Below, piece by piece: positions 55,504 through 62,887 of a stretch of DNA of 64,000 bases. The stretch's first letter is position 1. Every line of letters starts with the position of its first letter. The notes under the pieces are model-generated. The model did not search any database, had not been told where the DNA came from, and saw only the letters and a program-made list of their open reading frames with translations. Made by a program: the position numbers and the translations under genes. This DNA is from Halogeometricum rufum (lineage in GTDB: Archaea > Halobacteriota > Halobacteria > Halobacteriales > Haloferacaceae). The stretch covers positions 62,001 to 126,000 of the forward strand of contig NZ_FOYT01000004.1 in the NCBI RefSeq assembly GCF_900112175.1. Reading direction: 5' to 3'.

Positions 55504-55528
55504 CTACCTATCGGAAACTGATAGCTAT
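55501..55528. promoter_or_regulatory. Imperfect inverted repeat over the sheath promoter
   Basis: tagctacctatc (55501-55512) and gatagcta (55520-55527) form an imperfect dyad around ggaaact that covers the BRE side of the sheath TATA box. It is positioned to let a repressor block TFB/TBP binding. Confidence 0.4.
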
Positions 55529-55599
55529 CGCCACCCGGACGTTCCGGTTTGCGGTCGGGTCCGCCGCTCACGTCCGAACGACGCCTCGCCGGTGACGCC

Positions 55600-56433
55600 T
55601 CAGGACGGCGGTTCCTGCCACACCGAGTCTCCGCACTGACGGAACCGAACCTCGTTCTCGCCGACGAACACGAGGTGGTAGCACGTCGCCTCGCCGGCGG
55701 AGAGAGCGACGGGGACCGTACCGGACCCCCAGTCGCCGTGCGTGACGACGACTTCGGGTGCCTCGCGGCCCGGGGTGACCGACCCGTCCGTCGTGATATC
55801 GGCGGCGGCGAGGTCGACCACCGGGACGACGAACTCACCGCCGCGCGTCGTCTGCGCCGACGGTTCGAGGCCGTCGACGCGGACGGCGACTCCGCTCTCG
55901 CCGTCCGTCGCCGGCGAGAGTTCCTCCGGGAGGTCACCGTCGGTGTGGACGAAGACGTGACCGCGGAGCAGGGTCGCACCGGGTGGGAACCGATAGGCCG
56001 GACGCGGCCGCAGGTCGACGGTCACGACGGGTGCTCGGGGGTCGAGCGTCTCCATATCGACCGGCACCTCGTCGTCGGCGTACCGCTCTCCACCGTGGAC
56101 GACGAGGACCGCCTCACCCTCGCGGGGCAGGTCCTCCTCGAAGTAGAGCAGGTAACCGCTCGGGTTGACGACGGGTTCGGCGTCGCGTCCTCGAATCCGA
56201 ACGACGGGTCCACCGCTCGAACGGTGACCGTTCGAGTCGTCCTCGGTCCACCGACCTCGGTTGGACCGCGAGGCGCGTCGTCGGAACGAGTCCGCGGCGA
56301 GTGGTTCGGCCGCGTCCGTCTGGAGGGTGCGCGCAGGGAGCGGGTTCCCGGTGAAGGCGTCGCGGAGGTGGACCGCGAGCGAGAGTCGTCTGCTGTGCGT
56401 CGCTATCGGGTCTCGGCCGCCGTCTGTGCTCAC
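55600..56433 (-). CDS. Carboxypeptidase-regulatory-like beta protein of the eCIS
   Basis: A 277-residue beta-rich protein with two or three Ig/transthyretin-like modules. The clearest (about 165-225) reads LLRGHVFVHTDGDLPEELSP then GVAVRVDGLEPSAQTTRGGE, the pattern of carboxypeptidase regulatory-like domains. Such proteins commonly follow the DUF4255 gene in eCIS loci; their job is unknown. The start is the GTG at 56433 that overlaps the previous stop (GTGA); longer frames into the upstream gene are shadows. It precedes the sheath promoter. Confidence 0.75.
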   Translation of the reverse strand: MSTDGGRDPIATHSRRLSLAVHLRDAFTGNPLPARTLQTDAAEPLAADSFRRRASRSNRGRWTEDDSNGHRSSGGPVVRIRGRDAEPVVNPSGYLLYFEEDLPREGEAVLVVHGGERYADDEVPVDMETLDPRAPVVTVDLRPRPAYRFPPGATLLRGHVFVHTDGDLPEELSPATDGESGVAVRVDGLEPSAQTTRGGEFVVPVVDLAAADITTDGSVTPGREAPEVVVTHGDWGSGTVPVALSAGEATCYHLVFVGENEVRFRQCGDSVWQEPPS

Positions 56434-57050
56434 GAGTTCCTCCGTGGTGCCTCGCCGACTCCGCCGTGGTAGCGGTCCTCTTTCTCGACCACGCGGCTCA
56501 CGGACCGGTCCGGAGTCTCGATTCGGACGGGGCTGACGAGGTAAGAGACGGACGGTTGAAACGGTTGGTCCGGGAACGTCCCCCACAGGCTCACCATCGT
56601 CTCCAGCGACGGCGGGTCGGTTGCCTCCACGGTGAGTCGGACCTCTTCGTCGTGGTCCGCCAGCGTCCCCGCCAAGTCCGTCCCCCGAACGACTCGGTTC
56701 TCGTGGAGCACTTGCATCGCCCGTCCGAGGACGGTGTGCTGTTCTTCGGAGCGTTCCGTCTCGTCGGCACCGCCGGCAGACGGGTGGGCCGTGAGGAGGT
56801 AGTAGAGGTCCAGTGCCAACGGCGGGGGCCGTACCGTCGTCTCGTCTACCACGCGCGGACGGACGTTCTTGAGGTCTGCCGTCTCGGTGAGTCGATACAG
56901 GTACAGCGTCAATCTGGCGTCGGTCCCGTTCTCGACTGTCGAGGGCGCGGCGAGAGCTATCTCGTCCCGTCCGACGAGGTCGCTCATCTCGGTTCGGAGC
57001 AACTCGACCAACGTCTGCCCCACGTCGGCGATTGCCGACCGTCCGGCCAC
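56430..57050 (-). CDS. DUF4255 / Pvc16-like tail-cap protein
   Basis: A 206-residue protein of the DUF4255 family (Pvc16/Afp16), which terminates the tube and sheath. It opens with IADVGQTLVELLRTEMSDLV, continues DARLTLYLYRLTETADLKNV and PPLALDLYYLLTAHP, then GRAMQVLHENRVVRGTDLAG, all typical of the family. It is the first gene in the eCIS transcription direction. The promoter is uncertain: the nearest good TATA lies about 260 bases upstream. Confidence 0.92.
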   Translation of the reverse strand: MAGRSAIADVGQTLVELLRTEMSDLVGRDEIALAAPSTVENGTDARLTLYLYRLTETADLKNVRPRVVDETTVRPPPLALDLYYLLTAHPSAGGADETERSEEQHTVLGRAMQVLHENRVVRGTDLAGTLADHDEEVRLTVEATDPPSLETMVSLWGTFPDQPFQPSVSYLVSPVRIETPDRSVSRVVEKEDRYHGGVGEAPRRNS

Positions 57051-57943
57051 GACTCATCCCCTCCCACTAGGTCGTCGGCGCTCAGACGACCGGAGTGTCG
57101 GGACGCTTACTTCCGACTCGCCGGGGCAGCAGCGCCGCCGTCCGACTCGAACTCTCTGTGCTGACATGTCACGTGATACTGCGCTCGGGGTCCTGAAAAC
57201 CTTTTCTGCGACGGACACGGATGTCGCTCGAGCCCCGAGGGTTGGATTTGCACGCTCGAGGGAACTCCTCCACATTCTTCACGATTAATCTCGACTGTCA
57301 CAATCATTATATAAGTAATATCACAATTACAATCGTACTTTTGTAAGGAAAAGCGAACAGTGACCCAACGAGAGAGTGTGCCCGGTGCAGACTGCGAGTA
57401 TTGCTATCGTTGAGTGTTCGTGTATCTTGGGAATATGTTTACAAATACTACTTTTTCATAATCAAATTTCGGACTTGTATATTTTATTTGAGATATATGA
57501 TGATTGAATGCTACTATCGTATCTATATAGTAGATTTATGTTTCTAACTGGCGAAGATGATACCCAAAACAGAATATGTGCTCTCAGGTATGATTAGCCT
57601 CGGAACGTCCGTCCGAACGAAGAGAATCGCGTCGGACCATCGGCAACCGAGCGCCAACCATCGCATAGGGGCCGAGTTAAACGAACAGTATTAGTTCTGT
57701 AATGCTTCCGGAGTATTCGGGAGTCGCTCGTAGACGGGCGACGGTGGCCTGACCGCTCTCCGACTACTCGATTCCCGTGCCGCCAGTCGAGGGTGAGACG
57801 GTGCTAGTAGGTGCGATATTCAGTCGGTTTGCTGTTTGTCTCTCGCAAACGCGGGTCGAGCGAACCGGGACACCATCGTCGGTCAAAGCCCCATCCGAAG
57901 GGAAAGTCGTGCGACCGGAATATCGGCGTACGGCCCGCGTATT
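57051..57943. other. AT-rich intergenic region at the right border of the injection-system locus
   Basis: Nearly 0.9 kb without a supportable gene between the first eCIS gene and the end of the second IclR gene. The part 57290-57600 is strongly AT-rich and contains many TATA-like strings. Short open frames (for example 57107-57307 minus) have no recognisable sequence. It probably holds the eCIS promoter and regulator sites. No tRNA, integrase or flanking repeat was seen. Confidence 0.45.
57298..57327 (-). promoter_or_regulatory. Candidate main eCIS promoter with flanking direct repeats
   Basis: The minus strand reads CTTATATAATG (57305-57315), the best TATA box upstream of the DUF4255 gene. 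Two tcacaat copies (57298-57304 and 57321-57327) flank it 23 bases apart, close to two DNA turns. The leader would be about 230 bases, which is long for a haloarchaeon, so the assignment is tentative. Confidence 0.35.
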
Positions 57944-58762
57944 TCAGGGAGTGAGATTCGTGTGAAAATCGCCAGCAGCATCGCCGTTGAGTGTCGTCTG
58001 GAGGTCGATCTCGATGAGGTTAGCCGTTCGTTGCACACGCTCCGGCAGTTCGTCTTCCATCGTCTCTCCCCGAATTCGAGTGAGCGGCCCACAGACGCTG
58101 ATCGCGCCGTACACGTGTGACTGACGGTCGGTAATCGCCGTCCCCACCGCACGGATTCCCATCACTTCCTCCTCGTCGTAGATCGCGTATCCCCGCTCTC
58201 GCGTCCGCTGGAGTTCTTCGTACAACGCTTCTCGCGAGGTAATCGTATTCTCGGTTGCCTTCGGGAGGCCGTGTTCGTCGATAATCTCGTCGACTCGTTC
58301 TCTGGGTAGCTCCGCCAATATCGCTTTGCCGGGAGAGCCGTAGTGGAGATAGTCCGGATCTTCGCTCTTCTTCTCGTGGTACTCTTCGGCGATCGCGTTT
58401 TCGCCTTTCGACCGATACAGGTAGTATCCCAGTCCTCCCTGTTCGACCATCAAGTGGGCGTACTCACCGGTTTCTGCTGCCAACGCATCGAGGTGTTGCT
58501 TACCGACCGCGTAGAGGAGCGACCGGTTCTGGACGAACTTCCCGATGTTCATGAATCGGTAGCCGAGCATGTACTCGTCACCAGATTTCACCACGTATCC
58601 GGCGTTACGAAGTGTGGCGAGGTGGTTGTAGGTCGCTCCCTTGGACATCTCGAGGTGGTTGGCGAGTTCTGTCACCCCCGCTCTCTCGAGGTCCTTGAGG
58701 GCATCAATCACCTCGAACGTGGTTTCCACCGTTTTCAGCGTGCGGCTCTCGGATTCGTTCAT
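57944..58762 (-). CDS. IclR-family transcriptional regulator
   Basis: A 272-residue IclR regulator. The N-terminal winged helix (about 8-65; TTFEVIDALKDLERAGVTELA) is followed by the effector domain with GSPGKAILAELP and TENTITSREALYEELQRTRERG. It is a paralogue of the regulator at 1477. Start 58762 has a TATA element (58787-58793) at the right distance. A palindrome GTTTG-N7-CAAAC abuts that TATA box and a second copy lies 200 bases upstream, so it probably represses itself and perhaps neighbours. The nearby FAD oxidoreductases and MFS transporter are its likely targets. Confidence 0.92.
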   Translation of the reverse strand: MNESESRTLKTVETTFEVIDALKDLERAGVTELANHLEMSKGATYNHLATLRNAGYVVKSGDEYMLGYRFMNIGKFVQNRSLLYAVGKQHLDALAAETGEYAHLMVEQGGLGYYLYRSKGENAIAEEYHEKKSEDPDYLHYGSPGKAILAELPRERVDEIIDEHGLPKATENTITSREALYEELQRTRERGYAIYDEEEVMGIRAVGTAITDRQSHVYGAISVCGPLTRIRGETMEDELPERVQRTANLIEIDLQTTLNGDAAGDFHTNLTP

Positions 58763-58793
58763 ACACTTCGTCTCAATCTACGGACCCATATTT

Positions 58794-58810
58794 GTTTGCA
58801 TGTGACAAAC
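58794..58810. promoter_or_regulatory. Operator-like palindrome GTTTG-N7-CAAAC, copy 1
   Basis: gtttg catgtga caaac directly abuts the TATA box (58787-58793) of the IclR gene on its BRE side. Binding here would block TFB, so autorepression is expected. Confidence 0.55.
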
Positions 58811-58991
58811 ATGCCCGGTGAGAGAACGGGTCGTCAGGGGTGTAAAACGACTGTGAGAGCGCAGCCGAAATATTGCCTGCCGGCGTTCGTCTTTATTCAA
58901 ATCACCGACGGCGGAAAGGTTACGCTTCGGAGATTTTCGTGCCGAACCAGACACTATTTCGTGCGATTGCTACGTCTGGAGACGACACTGC

Positions 58992-59008
58992 GTTTGTCAC
59001 TCACAAAC
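58992..59008. promoter_or_regulatory. Operator-like palindrome GTTTG-N7-CAAAC, copy 2
   Basis: gtttg tcactca caaac has the same arms and spacing as copy 1, 198 bases upstream, and lies in a slightly longer perfect repeat (cgtttgt...acaaacg). Two sites suit an IclR tetramer. Confidence 0.5.
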
Positions 59009-59122
59009 GTGGTGTGGTAAAACATGACGAGGCAGGAAGTCGAATCAAAGCGGAATCCGAACACCGTACGGCACCTCCGAGTCGAACGCTCTATTCGCCC
59101 GTCGCGGCGGATGGTCCATCAA

Positions 59123-60286
59123 CTACGATCGACTGCCGTCGCCGTAGCCACCGGAGAACGCGTCGCCCGTCTCGAACCGGGTCGGTCGATACCGATCGAG
59201 ACTGATCGTCGGTTTACGTCCGAGTATCGTCTCGGCGATAGACTCTGCAAATCCGGGCGCTTCTTTGAACCCGTGACCGCTGCCGCCCGCAACGATGTAG
59301 AAGTTATCGACGGTTGGCGGAGTACCGATTATCTGATGCCAATCCGGCGGCGCAGTAATCACTTCACTCCAGGAGTCGACGACGTCCGCGTCGGCGTATC
59401 GGGGGAGACGATCGTCCAGCATCTGGCCGACCATCTCGAGGTCGTCGTTAGTGACCCCACCCAACGATCTGCGATCGTCGACGCTCCTGTGACCGCCCTC
59501 TCGTTCCATGCCGCCGGAGAGAAAGTCACCGTTCAATTCGGGCTTTGCATACAGACCCGAGTCGACATCGGAGACCGTGGGGTAGTCGGTGAGGTCGTTG
59601 CCGGACGATAGACAGACGACCTTCGCCTCGTACATCGTCAACGGAAGGTCGACGCCCGCCATCTCGGCTACGTCGTCAGCCCACGGACCTGCAGCGTTCA
59701 CTACGACGTCGACGTCGTACCGATCCGAAGCCGTTTCGACCGTCTCGACGCTCCCGTCAGCGAGTTCGAGATCGGTAACCGGTTCGTTGGTTCGGATCTC
59801 GGCACCGAGCGTGCGAGCCTGATTTGCGAATCCGGTTGCGACTAAGTACGGGTCGGCAAATCCTGCTTCGTGCTCTAAGGCGGCCACAGCCACACCATCG
59901 GAGTCGAGGCCCGGGACGATCGAATCCAATTCGTCCGGGTCTACGAACTCGACGTCGAGTCCGACGTCTTTCTGCATCCGAACGTTCTTCCGGAACTGAT
60001 CCTCGTTCGATTCACCTGCTAAGATGAGGTAGCCGTTCTGGTAGAACCCGCCGTCGGAGCCCACTAACTCGGGAAGCCGTTCGAGGAGTTCTCTGCCTCG
60101 CTTGGCGAATCGAATCTGAATTTCATCTGAGTAGTGATGACGAACGATTCCGGCCGATTTGCCGGTCGATACTCCGGAGATCGAGTCTTTCTCGAAGAGG
60201 AGGACCTCGTGTGAACTGTCCATCTGTTCGAGGAAGTAGGCGATTGCGGTACCGTAGATACCGCCCCCTATGATAGCAATTCGCAT
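59123..60286 (-). CDS. FAD-dependent oxidoreductase (DAO / sarcosine-oxidase-like)
   Basis: A 387-residue flavoprotein of the D-amino-acid/sarcosine oxidase family. FAD binds through MRIAIIGGGIYGTAIAYFLE at the N-terminus and LLFEKDSISGVSTGKSAGIV; the C-terminal GGSGHGFKEAPGFAESIAE is the usual closing motif. These enzymes oxidise amino or N-methyl amines such as sarcosine, dimethylglycine or D-amino acids. ATG 60286 begins exactly at the Rossmann fold and has a TATA box (60309-60317) 27 bases upstream. It is closely related to the protein at 61589, and an MFS transporter gene lies between them. Confidence 0.92.
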   Translation of the reverse strand: MRIAIIGGGIYGTAIAYFLEQMDSSHEVLLFEKDSISGVSTGKSAGIVRHHYSDEIQIRFAKRGRELLERLPELVGSDGGFYQNGYLILAGESNEDQFRKNVRMQKDVGLDVEFVDPDELDSIVPGLDSDGVAVAALEHEAGFADPYLVATGFANQARTLGAEIRTNEPVTDLELADGSVETVETASDRYDVDVVVNAAGPWADDVAEMAGVDLPLTMYEAKVVCLSSGNDLTDYPTVSDVDSGLYAKPELNGDFLSGGMEREGGHRSVDDRRSLGGVTNDDLEMVGQMLDDRLPRYADADVVDSWSEVITAPPDWHQIIGTPPTVDNFYIVAGGSGHGFKEAPGFAESIAETILGRKPTISLDRYRPTRFETGDAFSGGYGDGSRS

Positions 60287-60308
60287 GGTTGTTCCAAGGA
60301 TGGAGGTA

Positions 60309-60317
60309 GTATAATAG
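60309..60317 (-). promoter_or_regulatory. TATA box of the FAD oxidoreductase gene
   Basis: gtataatag on the plus strand, centred 27 bases before ATG 60286; predicts a leaderless mRNA and fixes the start. Confidence 0.55.
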
Positions 60318-60334
60318 TTACCCACAGCGGAGAA

Positions 60335-61519
60335 CTATCCGTGAGCCGCGAGCCACGTCAAGAGGAAGACGCCACCGAGGAGGCAACAGGCGAGCCCGAC
60401 GTATGCGGCCGTGTAGGTGAAATAGCTGGCCACCAAGCCGACGTAGGCGGGGCCGAGGCTCCCCACACCACTATACACGGTTTTGAACGCTCCAAAGTCG
60501 CCGCCGACCGATTTCGACTCGAACGAGTCCGTTAGATACGCCTGCATGACCGGAGGATACGACATCATTCCAGCGGCGAAGAGGCCGAGCGCCGAGTAGA
60601 TGAGCGTCTCGGAGTGCACCAACAGGAGAGAAGTGAACCCGAGACAGCAGACGAAGAGCGCCCCTGCGGCGACCCACAGCCGATTTAGTCGATCACTCAC
60701 TGCGCCAGACAACGGCATGACAACGACGCCAACCGCAAAGACGCCGGCGTAAGCCAGACTCGCCTTTGCAGGGGTCAGCGACTTCGAGACCTGTAGATAC
60801 GTCGGCAGAAACCCCGCCATTCCCTGCCACGCGAAGACGAATAGCGAGTAAACGAGGAGCAAAACCCGGGTTTCCTCAGCCTCGAATACGCGTCTGAACG
60901 TCGAGGTCAGCGCCAGTTCGGTCTCCAAGAGCGAATACGACTCGGTACTCCAGCGATGCACCGCGAAGAGTGCGACGCAACTCAAGAGAACGGCGGGGAC
61001 GAGAGTCAGTTCCCAGACAGCGAGGGAGAGTATCACGGCGGCGAGCCCACCCGCCGAGACGCTTCCGAAGTTTCCCGCCGCGGACTGGACACCGAACGCC
61101 TGTCCCCGGTGGTCTGCAAAGAGGTCTGCGAGGTTTGCACGCATGGCGATGAAGTACAACCCGGAGCCGATGCCGACCAGGGAGAGCGCAGTGAGGAACG
61201 ACAGGTATCCCCGAGCGACCGACAACAGCAGAAATCCGCCGACGAGGATTACGAGTCCGAGGATCAGAATGGGCTTTCTGGAATTGGTGTCGGACAATCG
61301 TCCTCCCGGGTAATGACAGAGCGCGTAGAACGCCCACATGAGTGTGAGCCCGACGCCGCCAGCGAACGGTGAGATGGAAAACTCGGCGAGCATCGCCGGG
61401 AGTAACGGTGGGAGTGCGTTCCGACCGATCTGAATCGCGAGCCATCCGAGGGAGAGCGCGATCAGTAGTCTCCCGGAATACCCCTCGAACACGGTCGTTC
61501 GATACTGCGTACTGTCCAC
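60335..61519 (-). CDS. MFS transporter
   Basis: A 394-residue major facilitator protein with about 12 membrane segments. The loop YPGGRLSDTNSRKPILILGL after TM2 is an MFS A-motif variant (GxLsDrxsRk). The GTG start (MDSTQYRTTVFEG) is 5' of the first segment. It sits between two related FAD oxidoreductase genes on the same strand, so it probably imports their substrate. The substrate is unknown. Confidence 0.9.
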   Translation of the reverse strand: MDSTQYRTTVFEGYSGRLLIALSLGWLAIQIGRNALPPLLPAMLAEFSISPFAGGVGLTLMWAFYALCHYPGGRLSDTNSRKPILILGLVILVGGFLLLSVARGYLSFLTALSLVGIGSGLYFIAMRANLADLFADHRGQAFGVQSAAGNFGSVSAGGLAAVILSLAVWELTLVPAVLLSCVALFAVHRWSTESYSLLETELALTSTFRRVFEAEETRVLLLVYSLFVFAWQGMAGFLPTYLQVSKSLTPAKASLAYAGVFAVGVVVMPLSGAVSDRLNRLWVAAGALFVCCLGFTSLLLVHSETLIYSALGLFAAGMMSYPPVMQAYLTDSFESKSVGGDFGAFKTVYSGVGSLGPAYVGLVASYFTYTAAYVGLACCLLGGVFLLTWLAAHG

Positions 61520-61588
61520 CGTGGTTACCTCCGGCTATTCGCAAGTGTGGGAGGTCGACACACGGTCCACCGCACTGTCGAGCAGAGC

Positions 61589-62743
61589 TCAATCATTCTT
61601 CTTCCGGCGCATCTCCGTGTCTCCGAGCTGATCACCGTCTCTGAACCGTTCGAGTCGATACGGGGTCAAGTCGACCGCAGCCGTGCTATCGAGGATGTCG
61701 TGAGCGATCGATTCGGCGAACCCCGGCGCTTCCTTGAAGCCGTGGCCGCTTCCGCCGACGACGTTGTAGAAGTTCTTTAGCCCCTCTGGGACGCCGACAA
61801 TCTGGTACCAGTCGGGTGATGCGGTTATGATCCCGGACCAGGTTTCGACGACGTCGGCGTCGGCGTACTGCGGAAGTCGCTTTTCGAGCGCGTTCTGAAC
61901 CGTCTGCAGGTACTCTATCGTAACACCCTCCAGTCCAAGCGTGCGGTCGACTCTCGGTCGGTCGATGCCCCCGACGAGGAAATCACCACCAGGTTCGGGT
62001 TTGGCGTACAGACGTTGGGTCGCGTCTGAGAGCGTCGGAGTTTCGAGATCGTATCCCGAATCTGCACTGAGGACGACAACCTTCGATTCGTACCACGTGA
62101 GCGGAATCTCGACGTCGACCATCTCCCCGATTTCCGCACCCCAGGGGCCCGCTGCGTTCACCACGTAGTCGACGGATTCTCTTCCCGAGTCGGTCTCGAT
62201 AGCAGTCACGGTTTCGCCCTCTCGCCGAATCCCGATAATCTCGGTGTTCGGTTCCATCTCGACTCCGTTCTCTTCGGCGGCCCTGGCGAACGCTTGCGCG
62301 ACGAGGTACGGGTCTGCAAAGCCTGCGTCTCGCTCGAGCGCTGCCGCTGCGACACCCGAAGTATCGATCGTGTCGAAATATCGCGCGAGGTCGGCAGGAG
62401 CGACGAACTCCACGTCAAGTCCGATCTCCTGCTGTTTTCGAACGGTCTGTCGGAACGTCGACTCGTCGTCGGTCCCGGTAAGCGCCAGATATCCGTTCCG
62501 ATGGAAGCCACCCGGGTGTCCCGTGAAGCGCTCCAACTGTTGGATGATCTCACGTCCGCGTTTGGCTAATCTGATGTGGTCACTTCGGCCGTAATGATGA
62601 CGCACGATGCCCGCAGACCGACTCGTCGACACGCCGCCGATGGAGTCCTTCTCGAACAGTACGACGTCGTCGGCACCCAGTCTGTCGAGAAAGTACGCAA
62701 CGGCGGTTCCGTAGATACCGCCCCCTATGATAGCGATTCGCAT
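61589..62743 (-). CDS. FAD-dependent oxidoreductase (DAO family), paralogue
   Basis: A 384-residue flavoprotein of the same family as the one at 59123. The N-terminus MRIAIIGGGIYGTAVAYFLD and GIVRHHYGRSDHIRLAKRGR, and the C-terminal GGSGHGFKEAPGFAESIAHD, match it nearly residue for residue, pointing to a local duplication. The DNA around the two start codons is also almost identical. The two enzymes may act on successive or related amines. Confidence 0.92.
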   Translation of the reverse strand: MRIAIIGGGIYGTAVAYFLDRLGADDVVLFEKDSIGGVSTSRSAGIVRHHYGRSDHIRLAKRGREIIQQLERFTGHPGGFHRNGYLALTGTDDESTFRQTVRKQQEIGLDVEFVAPADLARYFDTIDTSGVAAAALERDAGFADPYLVAQAFARAAEENGVEMEPNTEIIGIRREGETVTAIETDSGRESVDYVVNAAGPWGAEIGEMVDVEIPLTWYESKVVVLSADSGYDLETPTLSDATQRLYAKPEPGGDFLVGGIDRPRVDRTLGLEGVTIEYLQTVQNALEKRLPQYADADVVETWSGIITASPDWYQIVGVPEGLKNFYNVVGGSGHGFKEAPGFAESIAHDILDSTAAVDLTPYRLERFRDGDQLGDTEMRRKKND

Positions 62744-62887
62744 GTTGTCGACGACACCACGCCTCGGATTAACTGTTCCGCCGACGGTACGGACCCCGTC
62801 ATGAAAGAGTCCGGCTCAGTTCGTCCAGTCGTCGTCAAAACGGAGTCTCTTCCGAGAGGTCCCGAAGACCGTTCTCGTTCGTCGAAG

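Larger units (their letters stand above)
58763..59122. other. Intergenic regulatory region upstream of the second IclR gene
   Basis: A 360-base gap between the IclR start and the end of the FAD oxidoreductase gene. It contains the TATA box and two copies of GTTTG-N7-CAAAC. No gene was found; the plus-strand frames starting here run antisense into the oxidoreductase. Confidence 0.5.

Noticed and set aside
22907-57050. Reading the locus as a prophage or a type VI secretion system
   Set aside because: No capsid, portal, terminase, integrase, TssJLM or ClpV genes; the AAA ATPase, LysM tube initiator, DUF4255 and DUF4157 proteins instead mark an eCIS.
57107-57307. A 66-codon minus-strand frame upstream of the DUF4255 gene
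   Set aside because: No recognisable content, and the best TATA box lies right over its start codon, so it would not be transcribed whole.
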